A DNA stretch of 64,000 bases from CAMTUW01 sp947085035 (GTDB lineage: Bacteria; Actinomycetota; Coriobacteriia; Anaerosomatales; PHET01): positions 90,413 to 154,412 of the forward strand of contig CAMTUW010000001.1 of NCBI GenBank assembly GCA_947085035.1, in the 5' to 3' direction. The notes below the pieces were generated by a model. It had not been told where the DNA came from. It saw nothing but the letters and a program-made list of their open reading frames with translations, and made no database searches. Below, one piece after another: positions 8,255-17,019 of the stretch (its first letter is position 1; the number at the start of each line of letters is the position of its first letter). The translations under genes and the position numbers were made by a program.

Positions 8255-8857
8255 GTGAAGCGCACGATAGGTCCCGTCGAGCGGCTGTTCCCCATGCCGT
8301 GCCCGCTCGTCGTGGGCGGCACACTCGAAGATGCCGACGCTTTGGCCGTCGCCTGGATAAACGTCGTGGCTTCGACGCCTCCCACGATCGCGATGGGCCT
8401 GCGAGAGAGCCGCCATACGCTGTCGCTCATCAGGGAAACCGGCACGTTCACGGTGAACATCCCGCGCGCGGACATGGCGGCCGTCGTTGACTTCTTCGGT
8501 CTGGCGACCGGTCGCGACACCGATAAGTTCGCCGTCTCGGGACTCACGTTGTCGCCCTCGACGATCGTCGTCACACCGATCATCGCCGAGTGCCCCTACA
8601 ACATCGAATGCCGCGTCACCGGCGAGACCGAAGTGGGCTCGTACCGCATCATCCTCGGCGAGATCGTCGAGACACACGCGGACGAGGATATCTTGCGCGA
8701 CCCCGAAGGTGACCTCATCGACGTCGATGCGCTCGACCCACTGATCTACCTGGCAGGGGTACGCGAGTACCGCCGACTGGGCGAGAAGGTCGCCGACGCC
8801 TTCAGCGCGGGACGAAGCTTGGTTGACCGCAGCAAGCGGGTACAAGCATCTACGTGA
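8255..8857 (+). CDS. flavin reductase family protein (flavoredoxin-like)
   Basis: A 200-residue FMN-binding split-barrel protein. It has PCPLVVGG, WINVVASTPPTIAMGLR and a TFTVNIPRADM segment that are typical of flavoredoxin-type NAD(P)H:flavin reductases in anaerobes. They usually transfer electrons from reduced flavin or ferredoxin; the partner is unknown. GTG 8255 follows GAAGGAG with seven-base spacing. It is transcribed away from the met leader and is followed after 23 bases by the DUF438 gene, so the two are probably one operon. Confidence 0.88.
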   Translation: MKRTIGPVERLFPMPCPLVVGGTLEDADALAVAWINVVASTPPTIAMGLRESRHTLSLIRETGTFTVNIPRADMAAVVDFFGLATGRDTDKFAVSGLTLSPSTIVVTPIIAECPYNIECRVTGETEVGSYRIILGEIVETHADEDILRDPEGDLIDVDALDPLIYLAGVREYRRLGEKVADAFSAGRSLVDRSKRVQAST

Positions 8858-8880
8858 ACCAACTCGAAGAGGGAGCCGAC

Positions 8881-10332
8881 ATGAACCCGACCGCCGACAC
8901 GAAGGTGCACGACCTGGTCGAACGCTATCCCTACCTGCTCGACTTCCTCGCTGGCTACGCGCCGGAGTTCGCCAAGCTCAAGAACCCGGTGCTCTACAAC
9001 ACCGTCGCGCGCGTGGCCACGCTCGAGGCCGCAGCGAAGATGGCCGACACCTCGCTCGAGTCGTTGCTCGACGAGCTTCGCACGCAGATCGCCACCCACG
9101 AGATCATCGCCGAGGAGACCGCTGGCACCGGGGGCGCCCCCGCCGTCGATCCGGCGCTGCGGCTGAAACGTCAGGAGAAGCTCAAGGAGATCATCCGGCG
9201 ACTCCACGACGGCGCCGACGTCTCAGAGGTCAAGGCCGACTTCGACGCGCTGGCCACCGCCGTCGACTCCCTCGAGATCGCCACGATGGAACAAGCACTC
9301 ATCGCAGAGGGCATGCCCGTCGCCGATGTTCAGCGCCTCTGCGACGTACACGTCTCGGTCTTCAAGGAGTCCCTCGAGGCTGCGGCTGCGGCGACACCTT
9401 CGCCCACCATCTCAGACGATCACCCCGTAGCCCTCTACGAACGCGAGAATCGTATCGCCGAGAAGCTCGTCGTCGAGCTGCGCGCCGCCGTCTCAGACGG
9501 CTCGATCGAGGCCATCTCGACAGGGCTTGAACGGCTCGCCCCCCTCGCCACTCACTACCGACGCAAGGAGAACCAGCTCTTCCCCGCTCTGGAGCGCCAT
9601 GGGATCGAAGGTCCGACCAAAGTCATGTGGGGGCTCGACGACGACATCATCGGCCGCCTCAAGACCGCAGGCGCGCTCGCGAGATCAGGTGACGCGGCCT
9701 CGCTTCGCGCGATGCTGCCAGAACTCCTCACGATGATCGATGACATGATCTACAAGGAGGAGAAGATCCTCTTCCCGACCGCCCTGCAGGTGATCACGGA
9801 CGCCGAGTGGCAGGGAATGGCCGCCGGGGACGCCGAGATCGGGTATGCGTGGATCGAAGGCCCCGCAGTGACGGCGACTCCCTCTTCGACCGAAACCGGA
9901 ACCTCTGCCCATGCTGACGCCGAAGGCCCGATGCTGCTGCCTCTTCCCACAGGAGCGCTCTCGCTCGAACAGCTCGATCTCATGCTGCGCGCGCTCCCCT
10001 TCGATGTCAGCTACGTCGACGAGCATGACCGCGTGCGTTTCTACTCCGAGGGCGAACGCGTCTTTCCCAGGAGCCCCGGTGCGATCGGGCGCGAAGTGCG
10101 AAACTGCCATCCACCGGCGAGCCTCGAGAAGGTCGAGGAGATCCTCGCGGCCTTCAAGGCTGGCGAGAAGGACTCTGCCGAGTTCTGGATCGAGATCCAG
10201 AGCCGCTTCATCCACATCCGCTACCTTGCCATGCGTGACGCCGGGGGAGAGTACAAGGGGTGCCTCGAGGTCGTCCACGACGCCACGCATGTGCGCACTC
10301 TTGAAGGTCAGCGTCGCCTCGTGAACTGGTAG
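8881..10332 (+). CDS. DUF438 protein: DUF1858, hemerythrin-like and PAS domains
   Basis: A 483-residue cytosolic protein. Domain order: DUF1858 (about 8-65, VHDLVERYPYLLDFLAGYAPEF), DUF438 (about 90-155), a hemerythrin-like four-helix bundle (about 170-310, with HPVALYERENRI, HYRRKENQLFPALE and KEEKILFP ligand-type segments), and a PAS-like domain (about 360-475). This layout is known in anaerobes, where it is thought to sense oxygen, NO or redox state through a di-iron site. ATG 8881 was chosen over GTG 8854 because AGAGGGAG precedes it at good spacing and the upstream start lies inside the flavin reductase gene. The role is inferred from domains. Confidence 0.88.
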   Translation: MNPTADTKVHDLVERYPYLLDFLAGYAPEFAKLKNPVLYNTVARVATLEAAAKMADTSLESLLDELRTQIATHEIIAEETAGTGGAPAVDPALRLKRQEKLKEIIRRLHDGADVSEVKADFDALATAVDSLEIATMEQALIAEGMPVADVQRLCDVHVSVFKESLEAAAAATPSPTISDDHPVALYERENRIAEKLVVELRAAVSDGSIEAISTGLERLAPLATHYRRKENQLFPALERHGIEGPTKVMWGLDDDIIGRLKTAGALARSGDAASLRAMLPELLTMIDDMIYKEEKILFPTALQVITDAEWQGMAAGDAEIGYAWIEGPAVTATPSSTETGTSAHADAEGPMLLPLPTGALSLEQLDLMLRALPFDVSYVDEHDRVRFYSEGERVFPRSPGAIGREVRNCHPPASLEKVEEILAAFKAGEKDSAEFWIEIQSRFIHIRYLAMRDAGGEYKGCLEVVHDATHVRTLEGQRRLVNW

Positions 10333-10358
10333 CGGTCCCGGCGTTCGTCCCGCTGCAG

Positions 10359-10364
10359 TACCAT
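10359..10364 (+). promoter_or_regulatory. -10 element for a probable leaderless transcript
   Basis: TACCAT ends six bases before the ATG at 10371 and no ribosome site is present, so transcription would begin at the start codon. No good -35 was seen. Confidence 0.4.
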
Positions 10365-10370
10365 GGCACC

Positions 10371-10766
10371 ATGCCGCGCGAACTGATCGTCCCAGCCATC
10401 GTGATGTCGCTCGCCTTCGTCTTCTACACGACGGGCGTCTGGGCCGAGCGCGCGGCGCGAGACCTCAAGACCTGGCACGTGACGGCGTTTTGGTTGGGCA
10501 TCGCCTGCGACACGGCCGCGACCGAGATGATGCTGCGGATGCTCGTCGCACAAGGCGGCGTCAACGACTGGATCCACACCGTCACCGGAGCGAGCGCGCT
10601 CGGGCTGATGGCCGTGCACGCGGTGTGGGCCACGTGGACGCTCGTGCGCGGAAGCGACGCCGTGCGAAAGGGTTTTCACCGCTACAGCATCGCGGTGTGG
10701 GCCGTCTGGCTCGTCCCCTACTTGGGCGGGATGGTCGCAGGCATCATGCGCGGCGCAGGTTCGTAG
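10371..10766 (+). CDS. HsmA / TIGR03987 family four-helix membrane protein
   Basis: A 131-residue protein with four predicted membrane helices (about 5-25, 42-62, 74-94, 108-127). It resembles the TIGR03987/HsmA family: DTAATEMM in helix 2, HTVTGASALGLMAVHA in helix 3 and WLVPYLGGM near the end. The conserved Asp, Glu and His residues inside helices suggest metal, haem or proton handling, but no function is established. It has no Shine-Dalgarno sequence and is probably leaderless. Confidence 0.75.
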   Translation: MPRELIVPAIVMSLAFVFYTTGVWAERAARDLKTWHVTAFWLGIACDTAATEMMLRMLVAQGGVNDWIHTVTGASALGLMAVHAVWATWTLVRGSDAVRKGFHRYSIAVWAVWLVPYLGGMVAGIMRGAGS

Positions 10767-10797
10767 CTGTCGCGAATCGGGCTCAACCCACCCGCGA

Positions 10798-11322
10798 TCA
10801 GATGACGAACGAACGGCGACGCCGCCTCCGGTAGAGCCACGCCAAGGCGAGCGCCACCGCGATGGCGCCAACCGCGAGGACCGGTTTCGCAGGATCTATC
10901 ACATGCTCTCGGGCCTCGCCGTCATCGATGATTCGAAATGACGTCGCATGCACATCGAGGTCACCGCCATGCTCGTCGCAGGCCGATTGCAGTGTTCCCG
11001 AAACCAGCACGGTCGCGCCTCTTTGCCGGTACTCCCCGAACGAAGGTATCGACTCGGCGGTTCGTGCGTCCACGACCACGCCTATGGCGGTTCCTCCGCC
11101 GAGAATGTTGACCCACCGCATGTTTCCGGGAGCCATGAGCGCCTCGCCAATGGCCTCGCCCTGGATCATGACCGGCATGCCGTCCGCCGCGGAACTGATC
11201 GCCAGCTCCACGGCGGCGGCGGGCGTGAGCACCCGATCATCCAGCGCCACAGCATCGACCGGCGAGAACACGACAGCGAGAGCCGCGAGGCACAGTGAGA
11301 GTCCTCTGAACGTAGGTGTCAC
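10798..11322 (-). CDS. exported, C-terminally anchored protein with probable OB-fold, trkH operon
   Basis: A 174-residue protein. A signal peptide (about 1-25, ending near VDA-VALDD) is followed by an outward-facing beta-rich domain of about 110 residues. GEAIGEALM, WVNILGGGTAIGVVVD and GATVLVSGTL suggest an OB-fold of the exported nucleic-acid/ligand-binding kind. One membrane helix (about 145-163) and a cytoplasmic RRRRRR tail follow. The ATG overlaps the trkH stop (ATGA), so it is made with the potassium transporter. A role as an accessory or sensing subunit is a guess from position. No named family was recognised. Confidence 0.6.
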   Translation of the reverse strand: MTPTFRGLSLCLAALAVVFSPVDAVALDDRVLTPAAAVELAISSAADGMPVMIQGEAIGEALMAPGNMRWVNILGGGTAIGVVVDARTAESIPSFGEYRQRGATVLVSGTLQSACDEHGGDLDVHATSFRIIDDGEAREHVIDPAKPVLAVGAIAVALALAWLYRRRRRRSFVI

Positions 11323-12836
11323 GACTGTGCCCTTCCCATCCGACGCGTGAACGAGAGAATAACCGCGAGTATCAGTGTGATGAGCGACAGATACTCAAGA
11401 CGCCCGGCCCACATCTGGAAGATGTAGAGCACTTTGAGCCCACCCGGCATCGACGCAGAGGTGATGCCCGACGACAGGCCCACATTGGCGGCGGCCGACA
11501 CCGACTCGAATATCGCGGCCCCGGCGTCGTACCCGTAAGCGGCTGTCACCAGTCCGCCCGTGGCATAGCTCAGGATGTAGAGCGCGAAGTAGGTGAAAGC
11601 ACTCGCAACGATCTCCGGGGTCAGGAATCGGTCAGTCAAGTGGTGAAAGCGCAACCGGACCACGGCCGAAGGAGGCGAGATCGCCTGCTTGATCGAGTGA
11701 ACCACGGACAGGAGGATGAGCCCAACGCGCAAGGACTTGATGCCGCCTGCTGTCGACGACACCATGCCGCCGAACGCCATCGCCAGCACCAGCGCGATGA
11801 TACCCGTGCCGCCGAAGAACTGCCACTGGCCGGGATACAGCGTCTGGTGTCCCGTGCCCGAGTGGGCCGAGATGACATGGAAGACGCCCTTGCGCCACAC
11901 CTCGGCATCGGTAGCGAACATCTGCCCCACGCCGAATGAGACCGCCACGAACGCCACGCAGATCGCCATGTTCGCGGCGAGCGTACGCGCCTCGATGTTC
12001 CCGAAGACCTCCATCCTGTCACCGCGCCACAGGTTCGCGTGCAGGTTGAAGTTGAAGGTACCGGCGATCATGAGTACGAGTAGAGCCCCTTCGACCCACG
12101 GACTGTGATAGTAGAGCGCGTTTTGCGACATGGGCCCGAAGCCTCCGGTGTCAAACGCGGCAATCGTGAGCCAGAAGCCATGGAGTAGTCCCCTGACAGC
12201 TCCCATCCCCGAGAACCAATTGACGACCGAGAGCACCGTTGTCCCGGACACGACCCACACCGTGGTGACGAACCAGATGAAGCGTGCGGTGTGCAACACA
12301 TTGGGGAGGATGCGTTCGTCTCGCCCCTCGGCGAGATAGAGCGAGAACGCGCCACCTTTGAGCGCGACGGCAAGCGAGATCGCCGCGACGATGATTCCCT
12401 GTCCGCCGATGAGATGAGTCAGGTGGCGCCACATGTTGTGTGCATAGGCCATGTGGTCCAGGTCGACGACGACGGTAAGCCCGGAGGTCGTGAATCCCGA
12501 CATGGCGTCGAACAACGCGTCGAGATACGAGCCATAATTACCCGAGAGGGCGAGAGGAATCGCTCCGACGGATGCGGCCCCGAGCCACGCCAACGCCGAC
12601 ACGATGAGCGACTGGCGAAGCGACAACTGAGGCCTGCCCACGTCTGCGAGCATGAGAGCCACGCCAATCGCGGCCGCAACGGATGCGCCGATGAGGTAGT
12701 CGAGCGCCGGCCCCCACTCGCCCAAGAACAGCGCCGTGAACAGCGGCACGAGCATCAGCGCGGCGACACCGAGCACAAGAACACCCAGATAGTGGGCGAT
12801 CGTACGAACCTCTGCTGAGGAGAACCGGATCCACAC
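11319..12836 (-). CDS. trkH: TrkH/KtrB-family potassium uptake membrane protein
   Basis: A 505-residue transporter with the four-fold repeated pore architecture of the SKT superfamily. Selectivity loops appear as TTSG, DTGG, SGTG and NVGLS. It should form the K+ translocating subunit. The usual cytosolic regulator TrkA/KtrA is not in this window. The start is GTG 12836. A 42-residue membrane peptide ends nine bases upstream, and the anchored OB-fold protein overlaps downstream, giving an unusual three-gene operon. Confidence 0.92.
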   Translation of the reverse strand: MWIRFSSAEVRTIAHYLGVLVLGVAALMLVPLFTALFLGEWGPALDYLIGASVAAAIGVALMLADVGRPQLSLRQSLIVSALAWLGAASVGAIPLALSGNYGSYLDALFDAMSGFTTSGLTVVVDLDHMAYAHNMWRHLTHLIGGQGIIVAAISLAVALKGGAFSLYLAEGRDERILPNVLHTARFIWFVTTVWVVSGTTVLSVVNWFSGMGAVRGLLHGFWLTIAAFDTGGFGPMSQNALYYHSPWVEGALLVLMIAGTFNFNLHANLWRGDRMEVFGNIEARTLAANMAICVAFVAVSFGVGQMFATDAEVWRKGVFHVISAHSGTGHQTLYPGQWQFFGGTGIIALVLAMAFGGMVSSTAGGIKSLRVGLILLSVVHSIKQAISPPSAVVRLRFHHLTDRFLTPEIVASAFTYFALYILSYATGGLVTAAYGYDAGAAIFESVSAAANVGLSSGITSASMPGGLKVLYIFQMWAGRLEYLSLITLILAVILSFTRRMGRAQS

Positions 12837-12845
12837 TGTTCGGGT

Positions 12846-12974
12846 TCACCCCACCGCGCGCATGATCACGAGGGCTCCGCCGGCCAGTATGGCGAGGAAC
12901 GCCACGAAGAGGGCTACCTCGAAAAGGAACCCGCTCGCCCAATGGCGATAGGGGTTGTGGTGGCGACGTTCCAC
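12846..12974 (-). CDS. 42-residue single-helix membrane peptide upstream of trkH
   Basis: The frame starts at GTG 12974 after AGAAGAGG at five-base spacing and ends at TGA 12846. The N-terminus is basic and aromatic (VERRHHNPYRHWASG). One strong helix follows (about 16-38, FLFEVALFVAFLAILAGGAL) and a short IMRAVG tail. Codon use fits coding DNA. Position, nine bases before trkH in the same direction, suggests a small accessory subunit, comparable in idea to KdpF in the Kdp pump. The analogy is inference only. Confidence 0.6.
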   Translation of the reverse strand: MERRHHNPYRHWASGFLFEVALFVAFLAILAGGALVIMRAVG

Positions 12975-13098
12975 GGACACCTCTTCTGGCACTCGGACGG
13001 AACGCCGTCAGGATACCAGCATGCGAGAACGCGCGCACACCCAGGAGTTATCGGCTTGAGGGTGTATCCTCACCCGAACACATGAGAGGAGCATCGTC

Positions 13099-13605
13099 AT
13101 GGGTCTACCTGAGGACTCGCGGGCCGCATTCATCGAAGTCCTCACCACGGGTGGCGTCAAATTCGTGGAGAGCGCCGACGGGACGATACGTGTCTCGTGG
13201 AACGCCACGCCGGTCGACTTCCATCAACGCATACGCGTCGTAGGGATTCGCGACGACATCTTCCGCGTCGACGTGCACCTCTCGCCCGCTCTGCCGATTC
13301 CTGAGACGCTGCGCGATGAGGTCGCAGTCTTCATGAACCGCCTGAACTGGGACACCGTGATGGGCGACTGGGAACTCGATCCCCGCGACGGGCAGGTGGT
13401 CTTTCGGCTCTCGTTCGCGAGCGACCGCGTCGTTTCCGCCCGAATGGCCCACCACTACCTCAGTCTGTCGCAGTGGCAGTACAACCGTACCGCCCCCTAC
13501 CTCATGCGGATGTTGAATGATGGGTTCTCTGCGGCACAGGCACACCTCGATTACCTCACGCAGGATCTGGAGTTCTCGGATGTCAGGGGCGCGCCCGGAA
13601 TCTGA
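13099..13605 (+). CDS. YbjN-domain protein
   Basis: A 168-residue soluble protein with the alternating strand/helix pattern of the YbjN / type III secretion chaperone-like fold: FRVDVHLSPAL, VAVFMNRLNWDTVMGDWELD, RLSFASDRVVS. It has no signal peptide. YbjN proteins are linked to stress and motility in enterobacteria, but the biochemical role is unknown. ATG 13099 follows AGAGGAGC. It is divergent from the trk operon; the lipoprotein gene begins 65 bases downstream. Confidence 0.65.
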   Translation: MGLPEDSRAAFIEVLTTGGVKFVESADGTIRVSWNATPVDFHQRIRVVGIRDDIFRVDVHLSPALPIPETLRDEVAVFMNRLNWDTVMGDWELDPRDGQVVFRLSFASDRVVSARMAHHYLSLSQWQYNRTAPYLMRMLNDGFSAAQAHLDYLTQDLEFSDVRGAPGI

Positions 13606-13670
13606 TGCGTTACCATCTGACTGCAAGTTCTTCTGGTGAACATGCTGTATCGCGCATAGGGGGACGTGAG

Positions 13671-16178
13671 ATGAATCGCCTGTTCCGGCTTCTACTCGCT
13701 TTGGTCGTGGCGTCTTCCGGGCTACTCGGTGGGTGCAGCCGGATCTCCTCGATCATCCCCAAGAAACCAGTGTCTCCGTTCACGCTCGACTACGCCGTGG
13801 ACGAATCCAACATCGACTTCTTCGTCGCCGGTGATGACTTCGACACTGCGATATCCGGCGGCCCGTTCTATGCGGGCACCCAACCGCTGCCGACGCAAGG
13901 AACCGCGGAGTTCGAGACCGCACGAGCAGCCAAAGTGGCCGAGATCAACGCGATCGCCGCCAGACTCGTGACCGACTGCGACACAGCCAAGTCGGCCCTA
14001 GCCTCATTGCGAAGCGAGTACACGACCTACCTGAATGCGGTGTACCAGGAGGAGAAGGGTCTCGACGATATCGCGATCGAGACGCTCAACACCGCAGTCC
14101 TTCTCGCCACCAAGCAGGTGATCGCCGAACAGCAGTACCTCTCACTCGTGAGCCAAGAAGCCACGCAGAGTTTCGCTGTGGCGATGCGCGACTATCTGGC
14201 CCTGACGAAAGCCAGCGAGCTCGCTGCACTGATGCTGGAAGACGCCGACACTCTCGCGAGCTACTCGGCGGTCATGGTCACCGGACTCGCCGAGTCGAAG
14301 AGCGAGAAGGTCAAGAGCGCCACCGCAGCCTATGACACGACGATGACCGCGCTGCTTCCTGCGACCCTCAAGGCACTGGAGCCGGTGGCGCAAGGACTCG
14401 CGGACATCGACCTTGCGATGCGGCAACTCGCCAGTGCCGACTACTACTTCACCCTCGAGGCGCTGGGCTACATGAAGGCGGAGAGCGTCAAGCTCGATGA
14501 GGTCGTCGCCACGCTGGCTCCGCGCGAAGGCCTCACCCAGGAGGACGTCGACGGCATCAAGGCCTTCTACGCGGCGTTCAAGGAGTTCAACACCTCCATG
14601 GAGCAGCACGCCGCTTCCATGGACACCTCCGGTCTCGTGGAGGTCAAGCGAGTGCCGTTCCCTGATTTCGGACCAGAGAAGGCGTATGCGGCGGGAGCCT
14701 ACGAGCCCGGAGTGAACCATGATGCCGGACTGCAGCTCCTCACGGACACGCCCGCGGTGACTCCCCCCAAGAAGGGATGGCTGGCCAGCGGCTGGGACGG
14801 CATCAAGTCGGGCTTCGGCAAGGTCAAGACGGGTATTGGGGTCAGCGTCGATACCATCGGCCTTGGGGTTCGCAACATCACTTCGGTAGGAGCCGGCATC
14901 TACTACGGCAACTCCGCGAAGGACATCGTCGACAACATCATGACCAACACGAAAGAGATGGCCGACAACTACCAGAAGGGACTTTCGGGCTCCAGCACCT
15001 TCACGACCGCTGGCGAGTACATCGAGGGCGTGGAGGCCGGTGCGGGAGAAGCGGCCGGCGGCGCCACCGAGTGGACCTTCGAGAAGATCCTTGGCAAGGG
15101 CAAGATCTCCGGCACCGCCGGCTGGGCCGTGAATGGCGTCACGAAGATCTCCGTCGGGTTGTTCACGGGTCTGGCGAAGGGCATCTACAAGGTCGCCGAC
15201 AAGAAGTCCTCCACAGAAGACGTGGTCATCGGCTTCATCGAGATCGGCCTTGGGGCTGTTGGCGGCAGTAAGGTCCTCATCAAGGCGAGTCAACTTCCCG
15301 GCCTGCTCAAGGGCGGCGCTGTGGGCGCACAGGCGTTCAGCAAGTTCGTGAAGGGTCTCGTGGCCGGCGCAGCAAACGCGAGCGAGCGCAAGGCTGTCAG
15401 CAAAACAATCGCGAATCTGTTGATCAAGAAGGGTGTGACCCCGGACAAGGCCAAGGCACTCATCACCGCGTCGCTGAAGGCAGAGATCAACGCTGCCGTG
15501 GGTCAGCTCATCAAGAACAGCCGCGGAGCCATGATCAAGAAGATTCGAGACTTGCTGGCAAGCGGCGCGAAGGGCGGAATCACCAACTTCAAAGAGACCG
15601 CTAAGGGCTCACTCCAGGAACTTCTCAAGAAGAGCTTCCCGAAGACGCTCTCCGGATACATCGAGGCGGCGACCACCGTCGTGGGCGCAACCGCGAAGGA
15701 CTGGGTGGACAACCTGGTCGCGGGCGGTGTCACGGACGCCTTGCTCGTCGGTCTCATCAAGACGTCCCTCGCCATTCCGCCCGATCCGGAGCAGGTCAGC
15801 GGGACGTGGAGCGGTTCGATAATCATCACCGACGTCAAGATTCCCGAGAGCGAATCCAAGAGGGCGGAGGATGCTCAGTGTGAGCAGATGTTCAAGCAGG
15901 CGGAGGGTAAGATGAACGCGATGACGCTGACCATCAGACTCAACGCCGCGGGCAACGGCACGGCGAAGCTGAGCGGTGGAACGGGGTCCGGCAGCGGCAA
16001 GGCAACGTATTCGAACGGGTCCATCAAGATGGTGATCAAGAGTGAGGGCACAGCCTTCACGTTGAGCGGGAGCGTGGCCTTCAAAGAAGGTGGTGGAATG
16101 AAGATGTCCGGAACATGGCGTGCGCCATTCCAAGGGAGCCCCATCATCGTGTCGGGCACCTTCTCTGCACGGAAGTGA
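13671..16178 (+). CDS. large lipoprotein of unknown function
   Basis: The 835-residue product has a type II signal peptide with lipobox LLGGC, so Cys22 should be lipidated. Residues about 80-350 are Ala-rich and helical, likely coiled-coil or bundle. Residues about 370-660 are Gly/Ala/Lys-rich with amphipathic, weakly hydrophobic stretches (GWDGIKSGFGKVKTGIGV, AGWAVNGVTKISVGLF, AGAANASERKAVSK). This composition recalls pore-forming or polymorphic-toxin central regions. Residues about 700-835 form a beta-rich module opening VSGTWSGSI and ending VSGTFSARK, like a lipocalin-type barrel. ATG 13671 has a GGGGGAC-type ribosome site. I recognise no named family. Confidence 0.75.
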   Translation: MNRLFRLLLALVVASSGLLGGCSRISSIIPKKPVSPFTLDYAVDESNIDFFVAGDDFDTAISGGPFYAGTQPLPTQGTAEFETARAAKVAEINAIAARLVTDCDTAKSALASLRSEYTTYLNAVYQEEKGLDDIAIETLNTAVLLATKQVIAEQQYLSLVSQEATQSFAVAMRDYLALTKASELAALMLEDADTLASYSAVMVTGLAESKSEKVKSATAAYDTTMTALLPATLKALEPVAQGLADIDLAMRQLASADYYFTLEALGYMKAESVKLDEVVATLAPREGLTQEDVDGIKAFYAAFKEFNTSMEQHAASMDTSGLVEVKRVPFPDFGPEKAYAAGAYEPGVNHDAGLQLLTDTPAVTPPKKGWLASGWDGIKSGFGKVKTGIGVSVDTIGLGVRNITSVGAGIYYGNSAKDIVDNIMTNTKEMADNYQKGLSGSSTFTTAGEYIEGVEAGAGEAAGGATEWTFEKILGKGKISGTAGWAVNGVTKISVGLFTGLAKGIYKVADKKSSTEDVVIGFIEIGLGAVGGSKVLIKASQLPGLLKGGAVGAQAFSKFVKGLVAGAANASERKAVSKTIANLLIKKGVTPDKAKALITASLKAEINAAVGQLIKNSRGAMIKKIRDLLASGAKGGITNFKETAKGSLQELLKKSFPKTLSGYIEAATTVVGATAKDWVDNLVAGGVTDALLVGLIKTSLAIPPDPEQVSGTWSGSIIITDVKIPESESKRAEDAQCEQMFKQAEGKMNAMTLTIRLNAAGNGTAKLSGGTGSGSGKATYSNGSIKMVIKSEGTAFTLSGSVAFKEGGGMKMSGTWRAPFQGSPIIVSGTFSARK

Positions 16179-16185
16179 TTCGCCG

Positions 16186-17010
16186 GTGCCTCCGGTACTC
16201 GTGACCATCGGGCCCGTGCTGGGGATCCACTACGAGATATCGACCTACCGCGCCATGTACACGCTCGCTGCGGTCATCACGATCGCGATCACGTGGTGGC
16301 TGTGCGTGCGGTTCGGTATGCCTGGCCGGCGCTCGTTGATGGTCGTCCTAGCCTCAGCCGCTGCTCTGCCAATAGGCGCCCGCATCTGGCACATCGCCAC
16401 GAACCCGTCGATCTACCTGGCGGACGCCTCGCGCATCTGGAGCCTGGAGTCCTCGGGGCACGCTCTTTTCGGCGGTATCGCACTGATGTCCGTGGTGGGC
16501 CTTCTCGCGACTCGCCTCGCGCGGCTCGACCCATGGCGCGTCGCCGACGCCTCGGCTCCGGCTTTGGGCGTGGGTATCGCCGTGATGCGCGTGGGGTGCT
16601 ACTCGGGAGGCTGTTGCTTCGGAGTACCCGCGAGCGGCCCCACCGCGGTGCTGTTCCCGCCCGGAAGTCCAGCGCACCTGTGGCAGATCGGACACGACTT
16701 CGTGGGGATCTTCCAGGGTCCGGTCACAGCGCATCCGACGCAGCTCTACGAACTCGTCGGCGCGCTCCTGTGCGGCGCGATCGCTGCGGCGATTCTGCGG
16801 CTCCACACGGCTCCCGGGGTGGCGTTCCTCGCCTTCATCGGAGCGTTCGCGGTGGTGCGATGGGTGAACTGGGGACTGCGCGCACGTCCGGACACGCTCT
16901 CGTTGCCGGAGCCAGCCTACGGGTTCATCTACGCGGCCACGATCGCGCTGTGCGGAGTGCTGATCGCGGTGCGAATCGCTCGCGCGAAAGGCCTCGGCAC
17001 GCGGTCTTAG
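16186..17010 (+). CDS. divergent prolipoprotein diacylglyceryl transferase (Lgt) family protein
   Basis: About 274 residues with seven membrane helices. Lgt-type landmarks are SSGHALFGG (equivalent of the HGG loop), MRVGCYSGGCCFG (position of the Arg-Asn signature) and HPTQLYE. Lgt transfers diacylglyceryl to the lipobox Cys. Here the Asn of the signature is replaced by a Cys/Gly-rich loop, as in a divergent Lgt branch. GTG 16186 starts seven bases after the stop of the lipoprotein gene, so the two are probably one operon. It may be a dedicated modifying enzyme; a housekeeping lgt elsewhere is expected. Confidence 0.75.
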   Translation: MPPVLVTIGPVLGIHYEISTYRAMYTLAAVITIAITWWLCVRFGMPGRRSLMVVLASAAALPIGARIWHIATNPSIYLADASRIWSLESSGHALFGGIALMSVVGLLATRLARLDPWRVADASAPALGVGIAVMRVGCYSGGCCFGVPASGPTAVLFPPGSPAHLWQIGHDFVGIFQGPVTAHPTQLYELVGALLCGAIAAAILRLHTAPGVAFLAFIGAFAVVRWVNWGLRARPDTLSLPEPAYGFIYAATIALCGVLIAVRIARAKGLGTRS

Positions 17011-17019
17011 ACGTCGGCG

